5,048 bases of DNA. It comes from CBETVX01 sp965539935 (GTDB lineage: Bacteria; Bacillota; Clostridia; Peptostreptococcales; Caminicellaceae). The translations under genes were made by a program, and so were the position numbers. Under the pieces are notes generated by a model, which was not told the origin of the DNA, searched no databases, and saw only the letters and a program-made list of their open reading frames with translations. Shown in pieces: positions 1 to 5,048 of this stretch. Each line of letters starts with the position of its first letter. The stretch's first letter is position 1. The DNA is taken from the NCBI GenBank assembly GCA_965539935.1, contig CBETVX010000093.1, positions 1 to 5,048 of the forward strand. Reading direction: 5' to 3'.

Positions 1-548
1 TGGTTAATAGATGCTACTATCTCTTGAATAGCCGCTGATGCTTCTTCCGCCGCTGTTGATAAATTTTCAGCATTCCCTGCTACTCCTTTGATTGAAATGT
101 TTATCTGCTCAATAGCTGCGGATATTTCTTCTACTGAGCTTGCTGCACTTTCGCTGTTTCCTGCCACTTGGTTAATGAATGCTACCATCTCTTGAATAGC
201 TGTTGATGCTTCTTGTGCTGATACTGATAATTTTTCAGTATTCCCTGCTACTCCTTTGATAGAATTATTCATTTGTTCAATAGATGTAGATATTTGTTCT
301 ACCAAACTTGCTGCGCTTTCACTGTTTCCTGCCACTAGATTAATGGATGCTACTATCTCTTGAATAGCTGCTGATGCTTCCGTTGCTGATCCTTTAAGAC
401 TTTCTGCATTGCCTGTCACTCTCTTAATAGACTTGCTCATATGCTCAATAGATACAGAAATTTGTTCTACTGAGTTTGCTGCGATCTCACTATTTCCTGC
501 CATCTGGTTAATACTTGTAGCCATTTCTGTTAATGAATCATTAGCCTT
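1..548 (-). repeat. In-frame 168-bp tandem repeats encoding 56-residue coiled-coil units
   Basis: The same DNA phrase recurs every 168 bases: it starts at 1, 169, 337 and, weaker, 505. In protein terms the copies are residues 86-141, 142-197, 198-253 and a fourth beginning at 254 that leaves the window. Copies 1-168 and 169-336 match at about 140 of 168 positions by hand count. The copy nearest the N-terminus is the most diverged. Each 56-residue unit (8 heptads) splits into two related 28-residue halves (4 heptads), each carrying a version of Ixxxxx(S)I..VAGN. The period keeps both reading frame and heptad phase, so copies can be gained or lost without breaking the coiled coil. Confidence 0.93.
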
Positions 549-803
549 ATTGGAGATTCTTGTTACCTGTTCTGCATTTATCACCACCCCATTAATTGAC
601 TTTGAAAGCTCCCCTAATATTTGGCACACAGTTTTAATTGTTACTGACTGTTCAATTGTTCCATTTATTACTTGATCAGTTATATTAGTTAAACCCCTCA
701 ATTTTTCACCTAATATTTTGCCATCATTAACTGCTGTTTGTAACTTATCGAAAAGTTTTTTACTTTCCATATATCTGATAATCATATTCTTTTTTAAACC
801 CAT
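1..803 (-). CDS. Soluble MCP-like chemoreceptor, 5' part, cut by the window edge
   Basis: The frame is open for 267 codons from an ATG at 803 to the left edge with no stop, so the C-terminus is missing. The product has no signal peptide or transmembrane segment in this part, so it is probably cytoplasmic. Residues 1-85 are a predicted helical lead-in that I do not recognise. Residues 86-267 are a regular heptad-rich array rich in Ala, Ser, Glu and Ile, with recurring SIxxVAGN and SVEQIS-like blocks, as in the coiled-coil cytoplasmic part of methyl-accepting proteins. Three places fit the methylation consensus [ASTG][ASTG]xx[EQ][EQ]xx[ASTG][ASTG]: around E169/Q170, E225/E226 and E253/E254. Seen: heptads, repeats and motifs. 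Known: MCPs signal through CheW to CheA. Inferred: this receptor works with the che genes just upstream. The kinase-contacting hairpin tip would lie beyond the window, so a receptor-like coiled-coil protein without a tip is not excluded. Confidence 0.82.
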   Translation of the reverse strand, partial: MGLKKNMIIRYMESKKLFDKLQTAVNDGKILGEKLRGLTNITDQVINGTIEQSVTIKTVCQILGELSKSINGVVINAEQVTRISNKANDSLTEMATSINQMAGNSEIAANSVEQISVSIEHMSKSIKRVTGNAESLKGSATEASAAIQEIVASINLVAGNSESAASLVEQISTSIEQMNNSIKGVAGNTEKLSVSAQEASTAIQEMVAFINQVAGNSESAASSVEEISAAIEQINISIKGVAGNAENLSTAAEEASAAIQEIVASIN

Positions 804-810
804 AATATGG

Positions 811-817
811 CCCCCTC
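811..817 (-). promoter_or_regulatory. Ribosome binding site of the MCP-like gene
   Basis: GAGGGGG lies 7 bases before the ATG at 803. It supports this start over the in-frame ATG at codon 7. Confidence 0.75.
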
Positions 818-836
818 GTATTTATATAGTTTATCA

Positions 837-866
837 ATTATACCCATTTTTCTTCAGATTTCTAAA
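837..866 (-). promoter_or_regulatory. Candidate sigma-A promoter for the MCP-like gene
   Basis: On the minus strand a perfect TATAAT (842-837) follows a weak -35 TTTAGA (866-861) with an 18-base spacer. It sits in the 106-base gap between the cheA stop and the MCP-like gene, and would give a short leader of about 27 bases that contains the ribosome binding site. The -35 match is only 4 of 6 and the region is AT-rich, so this could be chance. No clear terminator follows cheA, so read-through from the che operon is also possible. Confidence 0.35.
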
Positions 867-909
867 ATTTCTATTACATTTAACCTTTTTATCTTCTGAA
901 TCACATATC

Positions 910-3006
910 TTAACATTTTTTAGAAACCTTTTTGTTCCCAACCATCTTTACAACCCCTGCAACATCCAAAATACAAGCCACACTTCCATCACCTAGAATG
1001 GTCGCTCCCGAAAGTGTTTCCAATTTACCTATATAAGAACCTAATGGTTTAACAACAATTTCTTGATTCCCTATGAGTTCATCTACTACCAGTCCTATCC
1101 TTTTTTCAGCAACACCTAAAATCACAATAAAGATGTTTTTCCTCTTTTTCTTCCGTGGAATATTGAAGTAATCATGCAACCATATAATAGGAAGTACTTC
1201 TTCTCGGATTAGTGCAATAGCTTGCCCTTTTACTGTTTCAATCTCGCTTTCAGGCTTACGCACGATTTCAACTACATTGCTCATTGGAAGAACATAGATT
1301 TCATCATTTATCTTGATTAAAAGTCCTTGAAGAATTGCTAAAGTAAGAGGAAGTTTTACAATAAACTTTGTGCCTTCTCCTTTCTTTGTTTCTACATCAA
1401 TAATCCCATTAAGCTTGTCTATTTTGTTACGTACTATGTCCATTCCTACTCCACGTCCAGAGATATCACTTACTGTCTTGGATGTGGAAAAACCTGCATG
1501 AAATACTAGACTGATGATTTCATGCTCGGTTAAGGAATTTGCCTCATTTGCCGTGATAATCTGCTTTTTTATAGCAGATTCTTTTATCCTATCTAAATCA
1601 AACCCTCTGCCATCATCCTGAACAGTAAGGATAACATGATTTTCCTGGTGAAAAGCACTAATCTGTAAAGTACCTTTGGGTGGTTTGCCCGCTTTAGTAC
1701 GTTCCTCTGGCGTCTCAATCCCATGGTCAATGGCATTGCGAATAAGATGAATTAAAGGGTCAGTTATATCTTCTATAATCATCTTATCTAGTTCTGTCTC
1801 TTCTCCTTCAATTATTAACTCGACTTCTTTATTTAAAGATTCCGTTAAATCTCTTACCATGCGCGGAAAACGACCAAACAATTGTTTTATCGGCAACATT
1901 CGAGTTTTTAGAACTATCTCCTGCAGTTCGTTAGTTACACGTAGTACTTGGTTTGATATTCCTACAAGATCTTCGACAGTGTTGTCTGATGTATATCGGT
2001 GGTACAATACATTCCCGACTTGAAGAATTCTTGTTCTTTCAATTACTAACTCTCCTACTAAATCCATCATTTTCTCAAGCTTTTCTACATCTACTCTGAC
2101 TGTTCGATTAATCTTTCTTACATTATCAAAAGCTTTGGAATTTGTATTGCTATTAGATTCTGATTTTGTATTCTCTCTACCTGATAGTAGGGATTGTGAC
2201 TTGAATTTTTCCCATTCATATGGATATACTTTAATACTATCAATCTCTATCAACTCATTTTTTGCTTTTTCTTCAACTGTTTTGGTATCAAATTGTGTTA
2301 TTACAAGATAGTTGATTTTACTTATTTCCAAATCATCTTGACTTTCAAAAATATCTGGAACAGCTTTGATTACCGTGCCTATTTCATTGAAATAGTTCAA
2401 GATCAAATAGGCACGAGCTGTTTTCATCAAACTATCTTCTGAGAGTTTTACTTCACAAACAAGAATGTTAAACTCTGAATTTGCTGCCTGTTCAAGATGT
2501 ATATACTGCTCATAATCAAGCATGAACTGTATATTTCTATCTTCTTGTTCTGTTTCTTTTATCGTTTTTTTAATTACTTCATTCTTTGTTTTTTTGTTTA
2601 TATTGTATTGTCCTGACAATATCTTTCTCAATTCACTTAAAACTGAAGATATATCTGTTTTAATATTATTTCTGTCTACTTCAAAGTTCTCTTTAAGCAT
2701 TCTCAAATAATCTAGGCATTTAAAAAATATATTTATTACTGGTTTTGTTGCTTCCAGGTGATGGTTTCTTATTTTATCCAATACATTTTCCATCTCATGG
2801 GTCAGGAGCTTCATTTCTTCAAATCCCATTGCTGCTGAAGAACCCTTTAATGTATGAGCCACACGAAATATTTCTTGGATTATCTCAGGCTCTTCACCAT
2901 TTTGTTCCAATTCCAATATATTATGTTCAAGAAGCTGCAATTGCTCTTCTAAATCATCAAGGAAGGCTCCTATCATTTCCGGATTATTATATATACCAGC
3001 CATCAT
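910..3006 (-). CDS. cheA: Chemotaxis histidine kinase CheA
   Basis: CheA autophosphorylates on histidine with ATP under receptor control and passes the phosphate to CheY; it sits in the cytoplasmic receptor-CheW array. All five domains are visible (698 residues from this start): P1 Hpt at about 8-105 with HTLKGSSA and the phospho-acceptor His51; P2 CheY-binding at about 178-265; a polar Ser/Asn-rich linker at about 272-298; P3 dimerisation at about 300-364 (KLEKMMDLVGELVIERTR); P4 ATPase at about 365-554 with N-box HLIRNAIDHG (420-429), DDGRGFD (464-470) and GRGVGMD (517-523); P5 CheW-like at about 555-690. No key residue is missing and the length is normal. The frame extends to an ATG at 3030 that would overlap cheW by 8 bases, but that ATG has only AGGTG close by. 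The ATG at 3006 (or its neighbour at 3003) has GGAAGG at good spacing and gives a more usual CheA N-terminus, so I chose 3006. The gene follows cheW closely and is probably cotranscribed. Confidence 0.97.
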   Translation of the reverse strand: MMAGIYNNPEMIGAFLDDLEEQLQLLEHNILELEQNGEEPEIIQEIFRVAHTLKGSSAAMGFEEMKLLTHEMENVLDKIRNHHLEATKPVINIFFKCLDYLRMLKENFEVDRNNIKTDISSVLSELRKILSGQYNINKKTKNEVIKKTIKETEQEDRNIQFMLDYEQYIHLEQAANSEFNILVCEVKLSEDSLMKTARAYLILNYFNEIGTVIKAVPDIFESQDDLEISKINYLVITQFDTKTVEEKAKNELIEIDSIKVYPYEWEKFKSQSLLSGRENTKSESNSNTNSKAFDNVRKINRTVRVDVEKLEKMMDLVGELVIERTRILQVGNVLYHRYTSDNTVEDLVGISNQVLRVTNELQEIVLKTRMLPIKQLFGRFPRMVRDLTESLNKEVELIIEGEETELDKMIIEDITDPLIHLIRNAIDHGIETPEERTKAGKPPKGTLQISAFHQENHVILTVQDDGRGFDLDRIKESAIKKQIITANEANSLTEHEIISLVFHAGFSTSKTVSDISGRGVGMDIVRNKIDKLNGIIDVETKKGEGTKFIVKLPLTLAILQGLLIKINDEIYVLPMSNVVEIVRKPESEIETVKGQAIALIREEVLPIIWLHDYFNIPRKKKRKNIFIVILGVAEKRIGLVVDELIGNQEIVVKPLGSYIGKLETLSGATILGDGSVACILDVAGVVKMVGNKKVSKKC

Positions 3007-3012
3007 ACACAT

Positions 3013-3018
3013 CCTTCC
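3013..3018 (-). promoter_or_regulatory. Ribosome binding site that favours the inner cheA start
   Basis: GGAAGG lies 6 bases before the ATG at 3006 and 9 before the ATG at 3003. It falls inside the coding sequence if translation starts at 3030, which is why the inner start is preferred. Confidence 0.55.
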
Positions 3019-3022
3019 ATTC

Positions 3023-3448
3023 TTATTCATAAAGCACCTTATCTATTTTTAAGATGCTTATAACTTCTCCTTCAATAATTCCTAAACCTTCAAAATAATT
3101 ACCATCAATACCTGCAACTGTTTCAGGTGGAGGCTGGATATCTGAAAAACTAGCGACGTGGTTTACTCTATCAACTATTACACCAATCATTTCTTCCCTG
3201 CTTTTCAATATAACGATACGTGTCAATTTAGTAGATGTATAATTGTCAATCTCTAACCTTTTATGCATATTTACAACAGGTACGATCCTTCCACGCAGGT
3301 TTATAACCCCTTCCAAGAACGGCTTGCTGTTATGTACAACAGTAATTTTCTTCATTTTAATAATTTCATAAACATCACTGATTTTTAGTGCATACTTTTC
3401 ATTGGCTAATTCATATACTACATATTGATTTTCTAACAATTCGTTCAC
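3023..3448 (-). CDS. cheW: Chemotaxis adaptor protein CheW
   Basis: CheW couples receptors to CheA by binding both the receptor tip and the P5 domain of CheA. The 141-residue product is one CheW domain of normal length: first beta strands with YVVYELANEKYALKISDVYEII (residues 9-30), the core FLEGVINLRGRIVPVVNMHKR at about 44-64 with the conserved NLRG (50-53), and a second half with IVILKSREEMIGVIVDRV and a QPPPE turn (105-109). The start is GTG at 3448; an excellent ribosome binding site precedes it and the overlapping ATG at 3450 meets a stop at once. It lies 43 bases after the cheY stop and just before cheA, so it is very likely in one operon with both. It is only distantly similar to the dead cheW at 4411-4767, so the two are not a recent duplication. 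Confidence 0.97.
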   Translation of the reverse strand: MNELLENQYVVYELANEKYALKISDVYEIIKMKKITVVHNSKPFLEGVINLRGRIVPVVNMHKRLEIDNYTSTKLTRIVILKSREEMIGVIVDRVNHVASFSDIQPPPETVAGIDGNYFEGLGIIEGEVISILKIDKVLYE

Positions 3449-3452
3449 ATTA

Positions 3453-3460
3453 GATCACCT
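3453..3460 (-). promoter_or_regulatory. Ribosome binding site that fixes the GTG start of cheW
   Basis: AGGTGATC is an 8-base match to the complement of the 16S rRNA 3' end. The AGGTG core ends 7 bases before the GTG at 3448. Confidence 0.8.
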
Positions 3461-3491
3461 GCTCCCTGTAAGAAATTATAGATATCAAAAA

Positions 3492-3845
3492 CTATAGCTT
3501 AGTTAAAGTTTGGACTATATAATCTTCTTTAAACGGTTTTATAATAAAACCTTTTGCACCTAGCTTAACTGCTTCCCTAACAAATAATTCCTGACCCATT
3601 GCAGAAACCATAACAATTTTTGCATTTGGATCAATTTCTATTATCTCTTTCAATGCCTGTACACCATTTTTTTCAGGCATTGTAATATCCATTGTTACAA
3701 TGTCGGGCTGTAATTCCTTATATTTTTTTACAGCTACAGCACCATTTTCAGCTTCACCGACTATCTCAAAACCATTTTTTTTAAGTATTTTTTTTATTGA
3801 TATTCTCATAAAAGCTGCATCATCAACAATTAAAACCCTCTTCAT
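3492..3845 (-). CDS. cheY: Chemotaxis response regulator CheY
   Basis: Single receiver domain of 117 residues, the usual size for stand-alone CheY, which takes phosphate from CheA and in flagellated cells binds the motor switch. The acidic pair D8/D9, phospho-acceptor D53 (in VTMDITMP), switch residue S81 (in VSAMGQ), switch aromatic F100 and the conserved K103 (in IKPF) are all present. The motifs VDDAAFMR, AENGAVAV and DITMPEKNG recall Bacillus-type CheY. There is no output domain. I chose the ATG at 3845 although the frame opens further upstream to 3890: the extra 15 residues have no CheY counterpart, while the chosen start begins MKRVLIVDD and has a ribosome binding site. It follows the small CxxC gene by 51 bases and precedes cheW by 43. 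Confidence 0.96.
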   Translation of the reverse strand: MKRVLIVDDAAFMRISIKKILKKNGFEIVGEAENGAVAVKKYKELQPDIVTMDITMPEKNGVQALKEIIEIDPNAKIVMVSAMGQELFVREAVKLGAKGFIIKPFKEDYIVQTLTKL

Positions 3846-3854
3846 CCGCTTACA

Positions 3855-3864
3855 CACCCCTCCT
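3855..3864 (-). promoter_or_regulatory. Ribosome binding site of cheY
   Basis: AGGAGGGGTG ends 9 bases before the ATG at 3845. The AGGAGG core itself is about 13 bases away, slightly long, but no better start lies between them. It would fall inside the coding sequence if the upstream frame were used. Confidence 0.65.
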
Positions 3865-3896
3865 ATTCTATTCTTAAATACCATAGTCATAATTAA

Positions 3897-4064
3897 CTAA
3901 AATTTAACTCTATTACCACATTTATTACACATGATTAATATTTCTTTTAAATCACTAATAACGATATTATATTTCTCTATTATCTGGTCATATTCTATCT
4001 CGTTTTCTAATACTAATCTTTGTCCACAATAACTACAAGCAAGTATAAATTCTTTATTATCCAA
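3897..4064 (-). CDS. Small protein with two CxxC pairs (probable zinc ribbon), function unknown
   Basis: A 55-residue frame from TTG (4064) to TAG (3897-3899). The product has C10-S-Y-C13-G near the N-terminus and C46-N-K-C49-G near the C-terminus, about 32 residues apart, each followed by glycine and then a Q/N-R-hydrophobic triplet (CGQRL and CGNRV). This symmetric layout is typical of four-cysteine zinc sites. The middle is acidic and probably helical. There is no transmembrane segment or signal peptide, so it should be cytoplasmic. GAGGTG six bases before the TTG supports translation, and there is no in-frame ATG before residue 45. It lies 51 bases upstream of cheY on the same strand, so it is probably in the che operon. 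I do not recognise the family. A structural or regulatory role with the che proteins is only a guess from position. Confidence 0.72.
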   Translation of the reverse strand: MDNKEFILACSYCGQRLVLENEIEYDQIIEKYNIVISDLKEILIMCNKCGNRVKF

Positions 4065-4070
4065 TTTAAA

Positions 4071-4076
4071 CACCTC
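4071..4076 (-). promoter_or_regulatory. Ribosome binding site that decides the TTG start of the CxxC gene
   Basis: GAGGTG is followed by six bases and then TTG at 4064. It is the main evidence that this short frame is translated from a non-ATG codon. Confidence 0.65.
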
Positions 4077-4180
4077 GTCAATGTTTTAATTTAAAATGAA
4101 CTCATCCATATTTATATTGTTATAAATAAATTTCTAGATTTACTATATACCATTGTCTTTATTAACCATATTCTGTATAT

Positions 4181-4376
4181 CTATCTTTTTAAAATCTCTA
4201 AATTTTCATTAAATTCATCCATATTATCTAAAGTTGAATAGGTTATTTATCAAATTGATACTACTGTTAAAATTAATATGATAAATAATAAAAAAATTAT
4301 ATTAATGTTTTGGAGACAGTTATTATTTCCTTTTGCTTCATTCTTTTTTATTATTCATAATATTTTCTTTCATCAT
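4181..4376 (-). pseudogene. Decayed N-terminus of a membrane protein, probably an MCP
   Basis: GGAGGG (4387-4382) stands 5 bases before ATG-ATG at 4376-4371. The start reads MMKENIMNNKK and then stops at TGA (4338-4340). A shift at the A-run near 4340-4347 gives a frame with a clear hydrophobic helix, NINIIFLLFIILILTVVSI (4309-4253), followed by TGA TAA and then, in the same frame, ITYSTLDNMDEFNENLEILKR ended by TAG at 4181-4183. A short basic start, one helix and then a polar helix of the YSLxxMxxxxENL kind is how many four-helix-bundle MCPs begin. The same frame can be followed weakly to 4112. The rest of the sensor and the whole signalling domain are absent, so this is a truncated remnant. 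Its position after the dead cheW fits an old cheW-MCP pair. Another one-helix protein is possible. Confidence 0.55.
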
Positions 4377-4410
4377 CTTTACCCTCCATAATAAAATTCA
4401 ATTTTATTCT

Positions 4411-4767
4411 TTAAGTAACTATCATATTAATTTGACTTTTTTCTTCGTCTGAAAACAGTGCTATTAAATCTAAAAATATGATTATTTTTTTCATTTATTT
4501 TGCCTATTCCTACTATGTACTTTCTGTATACACCAGTAATAATTTATGGAGGAAATTCTATTTTATCTTTCTTGACTGTCATTACTTGAGATACATCATC
4601 TACTAAAAAGCCTATTTGTTTTTCGTCTATTGTTAGAATGATAATTCTTATGTCCAATTAGGTTTTTTAGTTGTTTCTTTAAATTCTGTTATTTCCCTTA
4701 TATTCATAATATCAATACCATATGTTTCCTTGATCAATTTAAAGATTACACACTGTCTTTCTCACAT
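4411..4767 (-). pseudogene. cheW: cheW pseudogene, several lesions
   Basis: Reading the minus strand in pieces rebuilds a CheW. Piece 1 (4761-4651) has CVIFKLIKETYGIDIMNIRE, the first strands. Piece 2 (4657-4547) has RIIILTIDEKQIGFLVDDV and a FPP turn. Piece 3 (4543 to about 4488) has IITGVYRKYIVGIGKIN. Piece 4 (about 4491-4411) has IIIFLDLIALFSDEEK and a stop at 4411-4413. Lesions: TGA right after the candidate ATG (4767-4762); a deletion near 4655 that joins KPN to LDIR and removes the middle of the fold, including NLRG; TAA (4544-4546) where a PPE glutamate codon is expected; and a frameshift at the 7-A run (4485-4491). About 119 codons remain against 141 in the intact neighbour. Order and spacing show the remnant is old but not shuffled. 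It was the first gene after the riboswitch. Confidence 0.88.
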
Positions 4768-4798
4768 GTTCCCATTCCCCACTTTTTATTATTACTTT

Positions 4799-4846
4799 AA
4801 ATATAAAAACCCTTTTCCAAATAGTAAAAAAAGAATAGAAAAGGGT
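4799..4846 (-). terminator. Intrinsic terminator, likely the riboswitch expression platform
   Basis: Minus strand: ACCCTTTTC (4846-4838) and GAAAAGGGT (4817-4809) form a 9-bp stem around a 20-base loop, followed by TTTTATATTT. It starts about 12 bases after the aptamer and ends about 30 bases before the cheW pseudogene, which is where a switch-controlled terminator is expected. The long loop makes it somewhat weak. The aptamer's 5' AAAAGG (4936-4931) is complementary to CCTTTT in the terminator's first arm, so an alternative antiterminator pairing is possible. Confidence 0.8.
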
Positions 4847-4857
4847 CTAGGTTAATT

Positions 4858-4940
4858 TTCCAGCAACCGGCTACCATAGTAAATCTACCTTAGGCCCTTG
4901 GCTTTGCGCCCTTATCTTTCAATAAGTTTGCCTTTTATGA
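4858..4940 (-). promoter_or_regulatory. c-di-GMP-I (GEMM-I) riboswitch aptamer
   Basis: The minus strand carries the conserved parts of this class in order: GGCAAAC (4932-4926); a hairpin CTTATT-GAAA-GATAAG (4926-4911) with the GAAA tetraloop; GCAAAGCC (4907-4900), whose central A stacks between the ligand bases in the class; CCTAAG (4894-4889) and TATGG (4878-4874), which together are the canonical 11-base tetraloop receptor; GTAGCC; and GTTGCTGG (4867-4860), which closes the first stem with GGCAAAC. The base matching G20 of the Vibrio Vc2 aptamer is G (4931), as in c-di-GMP binders rather than cGAMP-type variants that have A. Nothing essential appears lost. Such switches often control motility and chemotaxis genes in clostridia. 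Here the first genes downstream are dead, so the present target is uncertain. Confidence 0.94.
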
Positions 4941-4982
4941 AAGTGTCATTTTAAATTTTATTTGTTGGAATTTTATCGTTAT

Positions 4983-5000
4983 TATGTAACAATTTACATA
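4983..5000. repeat. Perfect 7-base inverted repeat, operator-like
   Basis: TATGTAA and TTACATA are separated by 4 bases. The site lies just downstream of the predicted transcription start of the riboswitch RNA, where it could be a repressor site or a 5' stem-loop in the transcript. The local AT-richness means chance is possible. Confidence 0.4.
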
Positions 5001-5009
5001 AAATGTTGC

Positions 5010-5039
5010 TTTATATAATATGATATAATATTTTTTCAA
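5010..5039 (-). promoter_or_regulatory. Candidate sigma-A promoter for the riboswitch transcript
   Basis: Minus strand TTGAAA (5039-5034) and TATAAA (5015-5010), each 5 of 6 to consensus, are separated by 18 bases. Transcription would start near 5003, about 65 bases before the aptamer. The region is very AT-rich and offers other weaker -10 boxes, so the exact element is uncertain, but a promoter must lie between here and the aptamer or beyond the right edge. Confidence 0.45.
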
Positions 5040-5048
5040 TATATTCAA

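Noticed and set aside
1..548. CRISPR-like or non-coding tandem repeat
   Set aside because: The 168-bp period has no spacer structure, stays in frame with the receptor gene and encodes a regular coiled coil.
409..996. Plus-strand open frames at 409-675 and 718-996
   Set aside because: The first is the antisense of the MCP-like gene and the second covers the receptor start, the gap and the cheA end. Neither has a recognisable domain or a convincing ribosome binding site.
2522..3032. Plus-strand open frames opposite the start of cheA
   Set aside because: They are antisense to the Hpt domain and the linker after it. The cheA frame is certain from its motifs.
3846..3890. N-terminally extended CheY starting at 3890
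   Set aside because: The extra residues have no family counterpart, and the ribosome binding site at 3855-3864 would lie inside the coding sequence.
3700..3900. Plus-strand open frame opposite cheY
   Set aside because: Antisense of the CheY receiver domain, with no protein features of its own.
4076..4081. TTGACG as a -35 box just upstream of the CxxC gene
   Set aside because: The matching -10 would fall inside the coding sequence and is poor. The bases overlap the ribosome binding site.
4097..4228. Two similar phrases (ATATGGATGA-like) near 4111-4101 and 4225-4215 as a direct repeat
   Set aside because: The match is only about 11 bases in AT-rich decayed DNA and has no flanking structure.
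4296..4301. Perfect minus-strand TATAAT inside the MCP remnant as a promoter for the CxxC-che genes
   Set aside because: No acceptable -35 lies 16-18 bases upstream, and such hexamers are common in AT-rich DNA coding for a hydrophobic helix.

Overview
The window is AT-rich and looks chromosomal, from a low-GC Firmicute, most likely a member of the Clostridia. The evidence is the Gram-positive style of CheY, the strong AGGAGG/AGGTGATC-type ribosome binding sites, the use of TTG and GTG starts, and a c-di-GMP-I (GEMM-I) riboswitch of the kind common in clostridia. The genus cannot be fixed from the sequence. Every gene that can be supported lies on the minus strand, so the locus reads from the right end to the left end.

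Layout in reading order: (1) 5048-4799 is a leader with a candidate promoter, a small perfect inverted repeat, a well-preserved c-di-GMP-I aptamer (about 4940-4858) and an intrinsic terminator (4846-4799). (2) 4767-4411 is a dead cheW, recognisable end to end but with an early stop, an internal deletion that removes the NLRG region, a nonsense codon and a frameshift. (3) 4376-4181 is a decayed start of a membrane protein, most likely a methyl-accepting chemotaxis protein (MCP): ribosome binding site, ATG, one transmembrane helix, then stops. (4) 4064-3897 is a small intact gene for a 55-residue protein with two CxxC pairs, starting at TTG. (5) 3845-3492 cheY, 3448-3023 cheW and 3006-910 cheA form an intact, tightly spaced signalling operon. 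(6) 803-1 is the 5' part of a soluble MCP-like protein built of 56-residue tandem repeats; it runs off the left edge.

Together these make a compact chemosensory module: a receptor, the CheW adaptor, the CheA kinase and the CheY response regulator. No cheB, cheR, cheC, cheD or flagellar gene is visible. The front of the locus has decayed, yet the riboswitch keeps its recognisable conserved parts, and I see no convincing terminator between the dead genes and cheY. A plausible reading is that c-di-GMP once controlled the lost cheW-MCP pair and may now control read-through into the surviving che genes. The two items most worth a second look are this riboswitch ahead of pseudogenes and the repeat-built receptor with methylation-like motifs in its repeats.
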